Assembly (NCBI GenBank): GCA_036337015.1 | Contig: JAYZEZ010000002.1 | Coordinates: forward strand, 1-64,000 | DNA: 64,000 nucleotides | Reading direction: 5' to 3' | Source: Casp-alpha2 sp036337015 | GTDB lineage: Bacteria > Pseudomonadota > Alphaproteobacteria > Rhodospirillales > Casp-alpha2 | The notes under the pieces: model-generated | What the model saw: the letters and a program-made list of their open reading frames with translations, nothing else | What the model was told of the DNA's origin: nothing | Databases searched by the model: none | Shown here: positions 15,614 to 24,615 of the stretch, piece after piece | How the letters are laid out: each line of letters begins with the position of its first letter | Position numbering within the stretch: position 1 is the first letter of the stretch | Made by a program: the position numbers and the translations under genes

Positions 15614-16141
15614 ATGAGCAAAAAATTAAGTATTTTTTTTATTGCGTTTTTGGCATTAAACGGTTGCGCGCAAATGAAACCTGTAGATTTCAAAAACACT
15701 CTTCCACAATTTGTTTTGGAAAAATTTTTTTTAGGAGAAACTAAGGCCTGGGGTATTTTTGAAGACAGATTTGGATATGTGCGTCGCCAGTTTTCTGTAA
15801 ATATAAAAGGCACATGGGATGGTGATGAATTAAAATTAGATGAAAAATTTGTTTACAATGACGGCGAGCGTGATCAGCGCATTTGGATAATTAAAAAAAT
15901 TGACAAGCATACTTATATAGGTCGAGCAGAAGATGTTTTAGGCACAGCTAAAGGAAAAGCCTACGGAAATGCTTTAAACTGGCAGTACAATATGAACCTA
16001 AAAGTTGGCACAAATACAATTCCGGTCCATTTTAATGACTGGATGTTTCTACAATCGTCCAAAGTGTTGTTAAATCGAGCAAAAGTTAGCAAGTTAGGAT
16101 TAGAGCTGGGAACTGTTACTATAGCCTTCATCAAAAATTAA
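15614..16141 (+). CDS. DUF3833 lipoprotein
   Basis: The signal peptide ends in L-N-G-C with lipobox Cys18, so the mature 158-residue part should be lipid-anchored in the periplasm. G-I-F-E-D-R-F-G-Y-V-R-R-Q-F, W-D-G-D-E-L-K-L-D-E and G-R-A-E-D-V-L-G are characteristic of DUF3833. It lies 8 bp after the transporter gene and closes the operon. Its 3' end overlaps the convergent NTF2-like gene by 4 nt. Confidence 0.82.
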   Translation: MSKKLSIFFIAFLALNGCAQMKPVDFKNTLPQFVLEKFFLGETKAWGIFEDRFGYVRRQFSVNIKGTWDGDELKLDEKFVYNDGERDQRIWIIKKIDKHTYIGRAEDVLGTAKGKAYGNALNWQYNMNLKVGTNTIPVHFNDWMFLQSSKVLLNRAKVSKLGLELGTVTIAFIKN

Positions 16142-16557
16142 TGTACGGAAACCATACACCTTAGTTTTTCTAGAACCCAACCAATTATTGGAAAGTACTT
16201 ATAAAAATCATTGGCAGAATCCCAGTAGTCTTCATGTTTTTCTACTAATCCATCTGGAGAAAATGTGATTATACTAGTACCTAGAAATTTCCATGGTTCA
16301 CCTCTAAGCATTGCTTCAAAACGCCAAGCCATTAGACAAATATTTTCATCACTTGCTAGGTGTTCAACTCTAAATTCTACGCTACCAATCTTTTCAAACA
16401 TTTCCTCAAAAATCCTGTACATAGCGGAAACTCCACGAACATCATTAAATGGATCTTTAAACTGAACGTCGGAGTGTACGTAGCTTGCAAGTGATGGTAA
16501 TGTTTCCATGCTTAGCGTTTCTAGATACTCTCGATAACGATTATGGATTTCATTCAT
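16138..16557 (-). CDS. NTF2-like (SnoaL-type) protein
   Basis: The 139-residue single-domain protein has the cone-shaped NTF2-like pattern: Y-L-E-T-L-S, D-V-Q-F-K-D-P-F-N-D-V-R-G, F-E-E-M-F, W-R-F-E-A and the C-terminal K-H-E-D-Y-W-D. Members are small isomerases, hydrolases or binding proteins. It follows the SDR gene by 2 bp. The SDR/NTF2-like pair commonly travels with the DUF1365/methyltransferase block. Confidence 0.8.
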   Translation of the reverse strand: MNEIHNRYREYLETLSMETLPSLASYVHSDVQFKDPFNDVRGVSAMYRIFEEMFEKIGSVEFRVEHLASDENICLMAWRFEAMLRGEPWKFLGTSIITFSPDGLVEKHEDYWDSANDFYKYFPIIGWVLEKLRCMVSVH

Positions 16558-16559
16558 CT

Positions 16560-17318
16560 TCAGATCATTCTCCGTGTGAGTGCAAAGTAAATTCGAAGTG
16601 GTAAAATACGAAGTATTTTCATAACAAGAGAAAAACGCCGGGGAAAAGAAATCTCGAATGCAGAATTTTTTAAGCCCGCAATTATTGCATCTACGGCCTC
16701 TTCTACTGGAATTAAGAATGGCATAGAAAATTTATTCTTATCAGTTAGTGGCGTTTCAACAAATCCTGGATTTATCAAACTGATTTTCACTCCTGCCAGA
16801 TCTAATTCTGGCTTTAATGCCTCGCACATATTTATTAAGGCAGCCTTAGACGCACCATAGGCTGAGGATGTTGGTAGCCCACGATACCCCGCCAAGGATG
16901 CAACAACAGCTATATGCCCTTCTCTACGCTCTAAAAACATTGGAACTACTTGTTCTAAGCTGTAAACAACTCCCATGAAATTTGTCTCAATAAGAGTTCT
17001 AAAGGTTTCAGAAGAAAAATTTTTAGCTGTCATCGGTATATGGTTGCCGGCATTAAGTATCACAAGAGATAATGGACCAATATCTTCAACTATCTGTCCA
17101 AATATGGTAGAAGTAGCTGCTTGATCTGTCACGTCTAGTGGAAAACAAAAAATACTACCAGTAACACATTCAGATTTAAGTGAGGCAAGATCTTTTTCTG
17201 TTCGCGCACTTGCTGCTACTATCCAACCATCAGCAGCGAACCTTTTTGCAAGTGCCCTACCAATACCTTTGCCAGCACCTGTAATCCATACCACACGATT
17301 TTTTTCACTAAACTTCAT
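16560..17318 (-). CDS. Short-chain dehydrogenase/reductase
   Basis: The 252-residue classical SDR has the cofactor site T-G-A-G-K-G-I-G-R, N-A-G-N-H, a catalytic Ser in A-S-L-A-G and Y-G-A-S-K. The substrate is unknown. The C-terminus is hydrophobic and basic (L-R-I-L-P-L-R-I-Y-F), which suggests membrane contact. Its ATG overlaps the preceding stop by one base (TAATG), and it is followed closely by the NTF2-like gene. Confidence 0.85.
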   Translation of the reverse strand: MKFSEKNRVVWITGAGKGIGRALAKRFAADGWIVAASARTEKDLASLKSECVTGSIFCFPLDVTDQAATSTIFGQIVEDIGPLSLVILNAGNHIPMTAKNFSSETFRTLIETNFMGVVYSLEQVVPMFLERREGHIAVVASLAGYRGLPTSSAYGASKAALINMCEALKPELDLAGVKISLINPGFVETPLTDKNKFSMPFLIPVEEAVDAIIAGLKNSAFEISFPRRFSLVMKILRILPLRIYFALTRRMI

Positions 17319-18016
17319 TAGAATTTGTTTTCAAAATTTTTTTTCTGACAAGATTTACAAACATAGTTAATTGTCGAACCATCACTAGCTTTGAAACGCA
17401 TTTTTACCCACCTTCCCAAATCGTCATACCAGACCTCATTATCAAGATCGCCACTGTAAACATATCGTGTTGCTTTTATAGGACCATTCTTAGTAGAAAC
17501 GGTTTCAATGCCTTTTGATAAAATAGAAACATTGTTAATTTTTCCTGTTAACGTATTAAGAACACGAGTTTGACCTAGAACAGCTGCATTCCAATGATTG
17601 GTTGGGAACAAGGGTGATGTTGTTTTAAAAGTTTCATTTGTACCAACGACATGAATTAAATTATTCTGACGATTTGCTGTGAGCTCAAACTCATCCCCAT
17701 CGTCATCTACTTTTATTTTTAACTGATCTAACTGGCCATCAGCCCATTTTGCTTCTGATTGATATTTAAATTGATAAGCAGTAAGGAAAAGAAAATCTAT
17801 TTCAATTTTAAAATTAATTTGAACCTTTAAACCATCTAATTCTTCGCTAAACTTAACTCTATGAAAACCTACTTTGTCCTCTTCACGTAAAACGTCAAAA
17901 TATATCTCATCGCCATATAGCCCAATTGGATCAACATAAATTTTATCAGCTAAAGATTGGCTTGTAGTAAAAAATAAGTTGGTGGTAAAAATTAATAGTA
18001 TTAATTTGTAATACAC
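17318..18016 (-). CDS. DUF6134 family secreted protein
   Basis: Starting at the GTG at 18016, which has CGGAGAG 5 nt upstream, gives M-Y-Y-K-L-I-L-L-I-F and a clean signal peptide ending about S-L-A. ATGs at 18046 and 18082 would extend into the upstream gene and spoil the signal peptide. The mature part has Y-F-D-V-L-R-E-E-D-K-V-G-F-H, W-A-D-G-Q-L-D, N-H-W-N and G-K-I-N-N. These fit DUF6134, a periplasmic family of unknown activity. Two Cys close to the C-terminus (C-K-S-C) may bind metal or form a disulfide. Confidence 0.75.
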   Translation of the reverse strand: MYYKLILLIFTTNLFFTTSQSLADKIYVDPIGLYGDEIYFDVLREEDKVGFHRVKFSEELDGLKVQINFKIEIDFLFLTAYQFKYQSEAKWADGQLDQLKIKVDDDGDEFELTANRQNNLIHVVGTNETFKTTSPLFPTNHWNAAVLGQTRVLNTLTGKINNVSILSKGIETVSTKNGPIKATRYVYSGDLDNEVWYDDLGRWVKMRFKASDGSTINYVCKSCQKKNFENKF

Positions 18017-18035
18017 TACATCTCTCCGAATTTTT

Positions 18036-18374
18036 TTAAAACTCATCCCCCTCAAACGGGTGGATGCCATCAGGACTTTCAATTTCTACTACCCATAAAT
18101 CAGGATCACGTTTTACAGCTCGACTGATGTAGTTATCGGCATCAACTTCCTTTACCAATTTACCGGAAAAGGCCGCTAACCATTTCTTCACCCCATCAAG
18201 GTCACGTGCCTGGGTAAGCACCTTACAGCCCAACTCAAATTGATTGATTTTAAGTAAAAGCGTTCCTCCACGATTATCTCCTCTATGAACAACCATAGCC
18301 GGTAATCCATCTGCATTACAGCGCCTAACATATGCCATAATCCAAAATTCAGCATTGATAGTTTCATCAGTCAT
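18036..18374 (-). CDS. DUF1491 family protein
   Basis: The ATG at 18374 overlaps the end of the ABC-F gene and gives M-T-D-E-T-I-N-A-E-F-W-I-M. The sequence A-Y-V-R-R-C-N-A-D-G-L-P-A-M-V-V, G-G-T-L-L-L-K-I-N and D-P-D-L-W-V-V-E-I-E-S is typical of DUF1491, which is largely confined to Alphaproteobacteria. The function is unknown. An ATG at 18404 would add 10 residues inside the upstream gene. Confidence 0.82.
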   Translation of the reverse strand: MTDETINAEFWIMAYVRRCNADGLPAMVVHRGDNRGGTLLLKINQFELGCKVLTQARDLDGVKKWLAAFSGKLVKEVDADNYISRAVKRDPDLWVVEIESPDGIHPFEGDEF

Positions 18375-20277
18375 CTTGTTTATGATCTTTAGAGTACTGA
18401 TCAAATTTTTCTAATGCCGCAGACCATTCATCTTCAGCAAGCTTTATGTCCGTTTCAATTTGAGAATACCTTTTCTGTATAACTATTAAATCATCATTTT
18501 TTTTGTAATTTTCTGGACTGGAAAGTGCGTTCTGCAAATCAAGTTTTAAACTTTCCAAATCAAGCACTTTTTTTTCTGCTTGGTTTAAAAGTTTCTTTTT
18601 TTCTGTTAATGCTTTTCGAAAAAGAGCAGAAGCTTGACGCTTTTGTTTTTTGTTAGGGCTTGGACCAATCTTGTCTTTTCCACTGTTAAATTTATCCTCA
18701 TCTTTTCGTCTTGATCTCCGGCGATCTAAAAGCATAGATCTATAATCCTGTAAATCCCCTTCATAGGGTCCTACTTTACCTTCTTCAACCAACCAAAATC
18801 GGTCTGCTGTCAATCCAATAATATGTGGATCATGACTAACAATTATAACAGCACCTTCAAAAGCATTAATTGCTTGTATCAGAGCTTGGCGAGAGTTTAC
18901 ATCTAGATGATTGGTTGGTTCATCAAGTAAAAGAATGTTAGGGCTTTCACAACTCATTAAGGCAAATAAAAGTCTAGCTTTTTCACCACCCGATAAATTT
19001 TCAATTTTTGTTTCAGCGCGTTGTTGAGTAAAACCAAATCGACCCAATTGATTACGGAGCTGTTGTTCCGTATCATTTTCTCGAAGACGCCCCAACTCTA
19101 TAAGCGGCGTTACTGAAAAGTCTAGTTCATCGCTTTGGTGTTGAGAAAAATAACCAATTCGTAATTTTCCAGATTTATAAATATTTCCAGTTAGCGGTGA
19201 CAATCTTCCCGCAAGTAACTTGATGAATGTTGACTTGCCATTACCGTTTGCACCTAGAAGAGCAATACGATCATCTATATCTAGTCGGAAAGACAAATCT
19301 TTCAAAACTGCCTTCCCTTCATACCCAACATCGACATTTTCAGCGGTATAAAGTGGAGGTGCTAGTAAGATCGGTTCTGGAAAATAAAAAGTAACACTTT
19401 CTTCTTCACGATTTTCAGGTATGGGCTTCAATCGATCCAACATTTTCATGCGAGATTGCGCCTGTTTTGCTTTGGTTGCCTTATAACGAAATCGTTCGAC
19501 AAATTTTTTAATATGAGCACGCTGTGCGTCTTGTTTTACACGTGCCTTAGAATTGTATTCGAGATGTATACGTCTGCTTTCTTCAAAACGATCATAATTA
19601 CCTTGATAGTGTTTCAGCTTGCCATTCTCCAAGTGCAAAATTTCCCTAGTCACCCTATTTAAAAGGTACCTATCATGACTAACTATTAGAATAGTGCCAG
19701 AATAATGATTGAGATAATCCTCTAGCCACAAGCTAGCCTCTAAATCTAGGTGGTTTGTAGGCTCGTCTAGTAGTAATAGATCGGGTTCACTAAATAACAG
19801 CCCAGCTAAGGCCACGCGCATACGCCACCCCCCAGAAAATTCATTACAGGATCTTTTTTGATCTGCTTCTTTAAACCCTAGACCTGCGAGAATCTTAGCT
19901 GCACGAGACGGTGCTGAGTGAGAATCTTTATCTCTAAGTTGACTATGAATTTCAGTAATTCGATTTGGATCAGTAGCGGTTTGGGCTTCAACTGTTAAGA
20001 AATTTAGTTCCTTGTCTGCTTTAAGAACCGTATCTATAAGGCTTACCTCATCATCTGGAGCCTCTTGGGTGGAGACGCCAATGCGATATCGTGGCGATAT
20101 TTCTAAAGAGCCGTCATCCGGTTCTAGATTTCCGATTATCATATTCAATAAAGTCGTCTTACCTGATCCATTACGTCCAACTAATCCTAATCGATGACCA
20201 CGGCTTATGGTTGCCGAGGCTCGATCTAAAATCACTCTTTCGCCAACACGGTAAGTTACATTATCTATTCGAAGCAT
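18367..20277 (-). CDS. ABC-F ATPase (Uup/YheS type)
   Basis: Two ATPase domains without membrane segments are present: G-R-N-G-S-G-K-T-T and S-G-G-W-R-M-R in the first, G-A-N-G-N-G-K-S-T and S-G-G-E-K-A-R in the second. L-L-L-D-E-P-T-N-H-L-D occurs in both. A charged linker lies between them, and a Lys/Glu-rich C-terminal coiled coil spans about residues 530-630. ABC-F proteins act on ribosomes or, in Uup, on DNA-related processes; the coiled coil fits the Uup/YheS group. I start at the ATG at 20277; an ATG at 20298 adds 7 hydrophobic residues not seen in the family. Confidence 0.88.
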   Translation of the reverse strand: MLRIDNVTYRVGERVILDRASATISRGHRLGLVGRNGSGKTTLLNMIIGNLEPDDGSLEISPRYRIGVSTQEAPDDEVSLIDTVLKADKELNFLTVEAQTATDPNRITEIHSQLRDKDSHSAPSRAAKILAGLGFKEADQKRSCNEFSGGWRMRVALAGLLFSEPDLLLLDEPTNHLDLEASLWLEDYLNHYSGTILIVSHDRYLLNRVTREILHLENGKLKHYQGNYDRFEESRRIHLEYNSKARVKQDAQRAHIKKFVERFRYKATKAKQAQSRMKMLDRLKPIPENREEESVTFYFPEPILLAPPLYTAENVDVGYEGKAVLKDLSFRLDIDDRIALLGANGNGKSTFIKLLAGRLSPLTGNIYKSGKLRIGYFSQHQSDELDFSVTPLIELGRLRENDTEQQLRNQLGRFGFTQQRAETKIENLSGGEKARLLFALMSCESPNILLLDEPTNHLDVNSRQALIQAINAFEGAVIIVSHDPHIIGLTADRFWLVEEGKVGPYEGDLQDYRSMLLDRRRSRRKDEDKFNSGKDKIGPSPNKKQKRQASALFRKALTEKKKLLNQAEKKVLDLESLKLDLQNALSSPENYKKNDDLIVIQKRYSQIETDIKLAEDEWSAALEKFDQYSKDHKQDD

Positions 20278-20406
20278 TAAAATGCTCAAAAAAAGCAATC
20301 ATAATAGTGGGTTAAAAGCGAAATTTAATAAAATATCAAGAGTATAATGTCTTTATAATAAATTAATTGCGGTATAAAGAACTGAAAAGGGTTATGCTGT
20401 CTAGGT

Positions 20407-20940
20407 ATGAAGTTTCTATATTATATCGGATTTATTTTACTAATTCTTGCATTCTTCGCTGGAGCGGCGGATGTAGTTCCCCGTAATTTTGCTCGCGGCG
20501 GAGGAAGTGGCTTCGTATCAGCTTTTGATCTGATATACGCGATATGGCCTGGAAAGTTAGTTGTTGCCCAAATCCATATTGAGCGTCTTTCACCTGTATT
20601 GTGGAATCCAATTTTAACTGGACTTCTAGCATTTCCTGCGTGGCTTTTATTGGGGCTCCCTGGTGGCCTATTAGCCTGGTTCAATAGGCCCAACAAGGAA
20701 CTAACACCTGAAATAGCAGAAAGTATAAGAAGACAAGAAGAAAGTTTTCTACTTTATGATAAGCTTGCAGCAGAAGCCAAAGAAGCCGGCTTTGGTGAAG
20801 ATGAAAAATATCAAGGCCCAAATCTAGAAACCCATGACAGCATTGACTTCAATAACATAAATAGCGATCCAGAGCTTTTAAATGAGCCCTTTGACCCTGA
20901 ACACTTAGCAGACAACTCAAGAAACGGTGAAGAACGCTAA
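20407..20940 (+). CDS. Membrane protein of unknown function
   Basis: The 177-residue protein has one membrane segment at the N-terminus (about residues 4-22), a short extracytoplasmic stretch with G-G-G-S-G and I-W-P-G-K-L, a second segment at about 67-92 and an acidic tail. I do not recognise a named family. It is monocistronic and convergent with lepA, overlapping by 4 nt. Confidence 0.65.
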   Translation: MKFLYYIGFILLILAFFAGAADVVPRNFARGGGSGFVSAFDLIYAIWPGKLVVAQIHIERLSPVLWNPILTGLLAFPAWLLLGLPGGLLAWFNRPNKELTPEIAESIRRQEESFLLYDKLAAEAKEAGFGEDEKYQGPNLETHDSIDFNNINSDPELLNEPFDPEHLADNSRNGEER

Positions 20941-22739
20941 TTATCAGATTTAAGCGCCTCTAAAAATGCACTTTGAGGAATTTCCACATTACCAAATTGG
21001 CGCATTTTCTTTTTACCTTTCTTTTGTTTATCTAACAGCTTTCGTTTGCGAGAAACATCACCCCCGTAACATTTAGCGGTCACATCTTTACGCATAGCAC
21101 TAACTGTAGATCGTGCAATGATTTTTCCACCAATGGCAGCTTGAATTGCAATTTTAAATAGTTGGCGTGGAATAAGCTCTTTTAGCTTATCACAAATAAC
21201 ACGACCTCGGTCTTCGGCATGGCTGCCATGCACAATAAAACTAAGTGCATCAACAGGTTCTGAATTAACAAGAATTGATACTTTCACCAAGTCACCTTCT
21301 TGATAATCTGTTAATTCATAGTCAAAACTAGCGTAACCCCTAGAAACAGATTTTAAGCGGTCATAAAAATCAATGACCACCTCATTCAGCGGCAAACGAT
21401 AACGAAGCATTGCACGAGAACCCACATATGTTAGTTCTAGCTGTTCGCCACGACGTTCAGTGCACAATGTAAGTACAGCACCAAGATATTCGTCAGGTAC
21501 AATAATAGTAGCGATGATCCAAGGTTCGCGTATCAAATCGATTTGAGTTGGCTCAGGCATGTCAATGGGATTATGCAGATCTCTTTCAATTCCTGCGCTA
21601 GTATGTATTTTATAAACAACACTTGGAGCAGTAGTAATAAGATCAAGATCAAACTCTCTTTCAAGGCGTTGTTGAATGATCTCAAGATGCAACAAGCCTA
21701 AAAATCCACATCGGTATCCGAGGCCCAGTGCAGCAGAGCTTTCTTGCTCAAAATGGAAGGAGGCATCGTTAAGGTGTAATTTAGAAAGACTATCTCGAAG
21801 ATCTTCAAATTGGCTAGCATCGACAGGATAAAGGCCACAAAAAACGACTGGTACTGAAGGCTTAAACCCTTCTAACGCACGGCCTACAGGGTTTTTATCA
21901 TCAGTGATAGTATCACCGATCTGGGTATCTGCTACCGTCTTTATGGCTGCCGTGATAAATCCCACTTCACCTGGACCTAGCTCATCAATATAAGTAGGCT
22001 TTGGCGCAAAAAAACCAACTTTATCAACTTGATAAGTTGCTCCAGATGCCATCATACGAATTTTTGCACCCTTTTTGAGAACTCCATTATGAATACGTAA
22101 GAGAATCATCACACCAAGATATGGGTCATACCAGCTATCAACAAGAAGGGCTGCTAGTGTTGCAGTTGCATCGCCTGATGGGGGTGGTAAAGTCGTAACG
22201 AGTGCTTCTAATACCTCATCAACTCCAATCCCGGTTTTAGCTGAAATCTCTATAGCATTTGAGGTATCAAGACCTACAACCTCTTCTATTTGGCGTTTAA
22301 TACGATCTGGTTCAGAAGCAGCAAGATCTATCTTGTTTAAAACAGGTATAATTTCATGATTAGCTTCGATAGCAAGATAAGCATTAGCGAGGGTTTGTGC
22401 CTCAACGCCTTGTGTTGCATCGACAAGAAGCAAAGACCCCTCACAAGCAGCAAGCGATCTACTAACTTCATAGGTAAAATCTACATGTCCAGGGGTATCC
22501 ATAAGATTTAGCTGATAATCCTTACCGTCCTGAGCTCTATAGGTCAGGCGCACTGTTTGTGCTTTGATAGTAATCCCTCGCTCACGTTCCAGATCCATAG
22601 AGTCGAGGACCTGCTCCGACATTTCTCTTTCACTAAGTCCCCCGCAGATTTGTATTAATCGATCTGCTAAAGTTGACTTTCCATGATCAATATGAGCAAC
22701 AATGGAAAAATTACGGATTTGGTCAAGATTTGTATTCAT
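20937..22739 (-). CDS. lepA: Elongation factor 4 (LepA)
   Basis: The 600-residue translational GTPase has A-H-I-D-H-G-K-S-T (G1), R-G-I-T-I-K (G2), D-T-P-G-H-V-D (G3), N-K-I-D-L (G4) and S-A-K-T (G5). The LepA-specific C-terminal domain has C-K-L-K-like V-I-C-D-K-L-K-E-L-I-P-R and ends in a Lys-rich tail K-Q-K-K-G-K-K-K-M-R. LepA back-translocates ribosomes and helps under ionic stress. Length and order match the family fully. Confidence 0.97.
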   Translation of the reverse strand: MNTNLDQIRNFSIVAHIDHGKSTLADRLIQICGGLSEREMSEQVLDSMDLERERGITIKAQTVRLTYRAQDGKDYQLNLMDTPGHVDFTYEVSRSLAACEGSLLLVDATQGVEAQTLANAYLAIEANHEIIPVLNKIDLAASEPDRIKRQIEEVVGLDTSNAIEISAKTGIGVDEVLEALVTTLPPPSGDATATLAALLVDSWYDPYLGVMILLRIHNGVLKKGAKIRMMASGATYQVDKVGFFAPKPTYIDELGPGEVGFITAAIKTVADTQIGDTITDDKNPVGRALEGFKPSVPVVFCGLYPVDASQFEDLRDSLSKLHLNDASFHFEQESSAALGLGYRCGFLGLLHLEIIQQRLEREFDLDLITTAPSVVYKIHTSAGIERDLHNPIDMPEPTQIDLIREPWIIATIIVPDEYLGAVLTLCTERRGEQLELTYVGSRAMLRYRLPLNEVVIDFYDRLKSVSRGYASFDYELTDYQEGDLVKVSILVNSEPVDALSFIVHGSHAEDRGRVICDKLKELIPRQLFKIAIQAAIGGKIIARSTVSAMRKDVTAKCYGGDVSRKRKLLDKQKKGKKKMRQFGNVEIPQSAFLEALKSDN

Positions 22740-22785
22740 TAAGGGGCTTCTAGCATCACAAACGTATTAGCTCAATGGCTGATAC

Positions 22786-23697
22786 TTAAAGATTTGGTTC
22801 ATCAATGCCCATTTGCCAACACGTAGCAATTACTGTATTGCGGAGCAAGTTCGCAATTGTCATTGGCCCAACACCACCCGGGACTGGACTAATATGACCC
22901 GCTACTAATTTAGCCTCCTCAAAATTAACGTCGCCAACTAATTGTTTTGCTGGTTTCCCATCAATATTTTTTTCATTTAAAGATGCATCTATACGATTAA
23001 TACCAACATCAATTACAGTACTTCCTGGCTTGATCCAGTCCCCTGGAATCATTTGTGGGCGACCCACTGCAGCTATTAAAATGTCCGACTCACGACAGCG
23101 ATCTGCTAGATCTATTGTGCTAGAATGAGCAATTGTAACTGTACAGTTTTCATTCAATAACAATGCAGCCATTGGTTTCCCAACAATATTAGAACGTCCT
23201 AAAATCAAAGCTCGTTTACCAGTTAGGTCTCCAAGAGTTTCTTTTAACAATTGCAAACATCCAGAGGGTGTGCATGGAATTGATGCTTTAGTTCCGGTCC
23301 AGAGCCGCCCAATATTGACTAAATGAAACCCATCAACGTCTTTACTTGGATCAATAGCAAAAATTACCTTACCCTCATCAATATGCTCAGGTAGTGGCAA
23401 TTGTAGTAAGATTCCATTAACTGAAATATCAGAATTGAGCTTGTTAATTAACCTTAAGAGATCTTTCTCAGTGATATCGGCTTTAAGGCGAATGGTATCT
23501 GAAATCATTCCAACTTCATTAGCCTGCTTTTCCTTAGATTTAACATAGATTTGACTTGCAGGATCATCGCCAACTAATATTACAGTCAATGACGGAGTTA
23601 AGCCTTTTTTTTGTTTAAGATTTTCAACTTCTACAGCAACGCATTCTCTAATACGTAGAGCAATTGCTTTGCCATCAATTATCTGTGCTTCGTTCAT
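22786..23697 (-). CDS. folD: Bifunctional methylenetetrahydrofolate dehydrogenase/cyclohydrolase
   Basis: The 303-residue protein has Y-V-K-S-K-E-K (catalytic Lys), I-L-L-Q-L-P-L-P, K-D-V-D-G-F-H, G-R-S-N-I-V-G-K-P and P-G-G-V-G-P-M-T. It interconverts 5,10-methylene- and 10-formyl-tetrahydrofolate for purine and formyl-Met supply in the cytoplasm. AGAGG stands 5 nt before the ATG. The 293-bp gap upstream, towards yggT, holds no recognisable gene; related genomes often have a DUF167 gene there. Confidence 0.97.
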   Translation of the reverse strand: MNEAQIIDGKAIALRIRECVAVEVENLKQKKGLTPSLTVILVGDDPASQIYVKSKEKQANEVGMISDTIRLKADITEKDLLRLINKLNSDISVNGILLQLPLPEHIDEGKVIFAIDPSKDVDGFHLVNIGRLWTGTKASIPCTPSGCLQLLKETLGDLTGKRALILGRSNIVGKPMAALLLNENCTVTIAHSSTIDLADRCRESDILIAAVGRPQMIPGDWIKPGSTVIDVGINRIDASLNEKNIDGKPAKQLVGDVNFEEAKLVAGHISPVPGGVGPMTIANLLRNTVIATCWQMGIDEPNL

Positions 23698-23990
23698 AAA
23701 TCCTCTTGTATTTAATAAAAAATACTAACTGGAGCACTCTTCTCAATTTGGGAAATTAGAACTAATATAACTGCAATGTTTTTCTAATTTTAGCAATTTC
23801 GAATAGCAGATTGATTTAGACGAAATTAAAAAATATGTCTAATTAGCTTTTCCTATGAGGCAATTAGTTTTTTTTTATGAAATGGTTGGAAAGTTAGTAA
23901 AGCAATTTTGATAAAATAAGAATTAATTTATTTAAATATACTGCAAATTAAAAGCTTGACACTTCATTTTCAAAATCAAGCGCAAAGAAA

Positions 23991-24275
23991 CTAATACGCA
24001 TTCCAGAGGATTAATCGTTGCAAGAAAATTAAACAAATAAGCAACAAAACTGGCGAAATATCCATGCCGCCAATATTAGGTATATATTGTCGAATGCGAC
24101 GTAAAACCGGGTTTGTAAATCTATGTGTAAAATCACCAATAATATAAATTAAGCGATTTGAAGAATTAACTACGTTAAAGGCCACGAGCCAACTCAATAC
24201 AACTCCTATAATAACTATCCAGATATATAGATCTATAACTGTAATAACGAGCCAGACAAAAGGGTTTACCATCAT
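23991..24275 (-). CDS. YggT family membrane protein
   Basis: The 94-residue protein has two membrane segments (about 8-31 and 73-92) flanking F-T-N-P-V-L-R-R-I-R-Q-Y-I-P, the YggT signature. The family is linked to osmotic-shock tolerance and membrane integrity, and in many bacteria to cell-division gene neighbourhoods. Here it is upstream of folD, a common alphaproteobacterial order. Confidence 0.9.
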   Translation of the reverse strand: MMVNPFVWLVITVIDLYIWIVIIGVVLSWLVAFNVVNSSNRLIYIIGDFTHRFTNPVLRRIRQYIPNIGGMDISPVLLLICLIFLQRLILWNAY

Positions 24276-24438
24276 AATAGATTACCTGTTAGAAGTTAAA
24301 AATTAGCAAAGAACGTAACTCTACCAACCATTCTGCGCAAGGATGGCCTTAACAACAGCACAAATATCAAAATTGCTTTGGTATAATTTTTCAAAACAAG
24401 TAGTGAAAAACACTTGATCCTTTATGGAGCTAATATCT

Positions 24439-24528
24439 TTAGAAAGTATCTAGATACCAAAGAATAACAATCCCTATAGCGACTAGTATAAGAATAAAAA
24501 CAAAAAATTTATTAAAATCACGGAACAT
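24439..24528 (-). CDS. Candidate 29-residue single-helix membrane protein
   Basis: The frame M-F-R-D-F-N-K-F-F-V-F then a run of Ile/Leu/Val and W-Y-L-D-T-F forms one membrane helix (about residues 8-25) with a charged N-terminus. AGGA lies 6 nt before the ATG. It sits 163 bp upstream of yggT on the same strand, in an otherwise empty 340-bp gap. I know no family; evidence is the ribosome binding site, the helix and the position. Confidence 0.4.
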   Translation of the reverse strand: MFRDFNKFFVFILILVAIGIVILWYLDTF

Positions 24529-24596
24529 CTCTATCCTAAGCCAACCCTAAAACAAATAATATCTATTGATTAATTCTAGTATTCCAGCAAAAAATA

Positions 24597-24609
24597 TTTC
24601 TGCTACAAT
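24597..24609 (+). promoter_or_regulatory. Extended -10 promoter, predicted leaderless start
   Basis: TTTCTGCTACAAT carries a TG extension and hexamer TACAAT (24604-24609), 6 nt before the ATG at 24616. Apart from the box, the upstream sequence is not the dispersed repeat, so the box is conserved independently of the repeat core. Confidence 0.55.
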
Positions 24610-24615
24610 AGCACA

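Noticed and set aside
23698..23990. DUF167 gene or remnant between yggT and folD
   Set aside because: This order is common in related bacteria, but no frame here shows DUF167 motifs.
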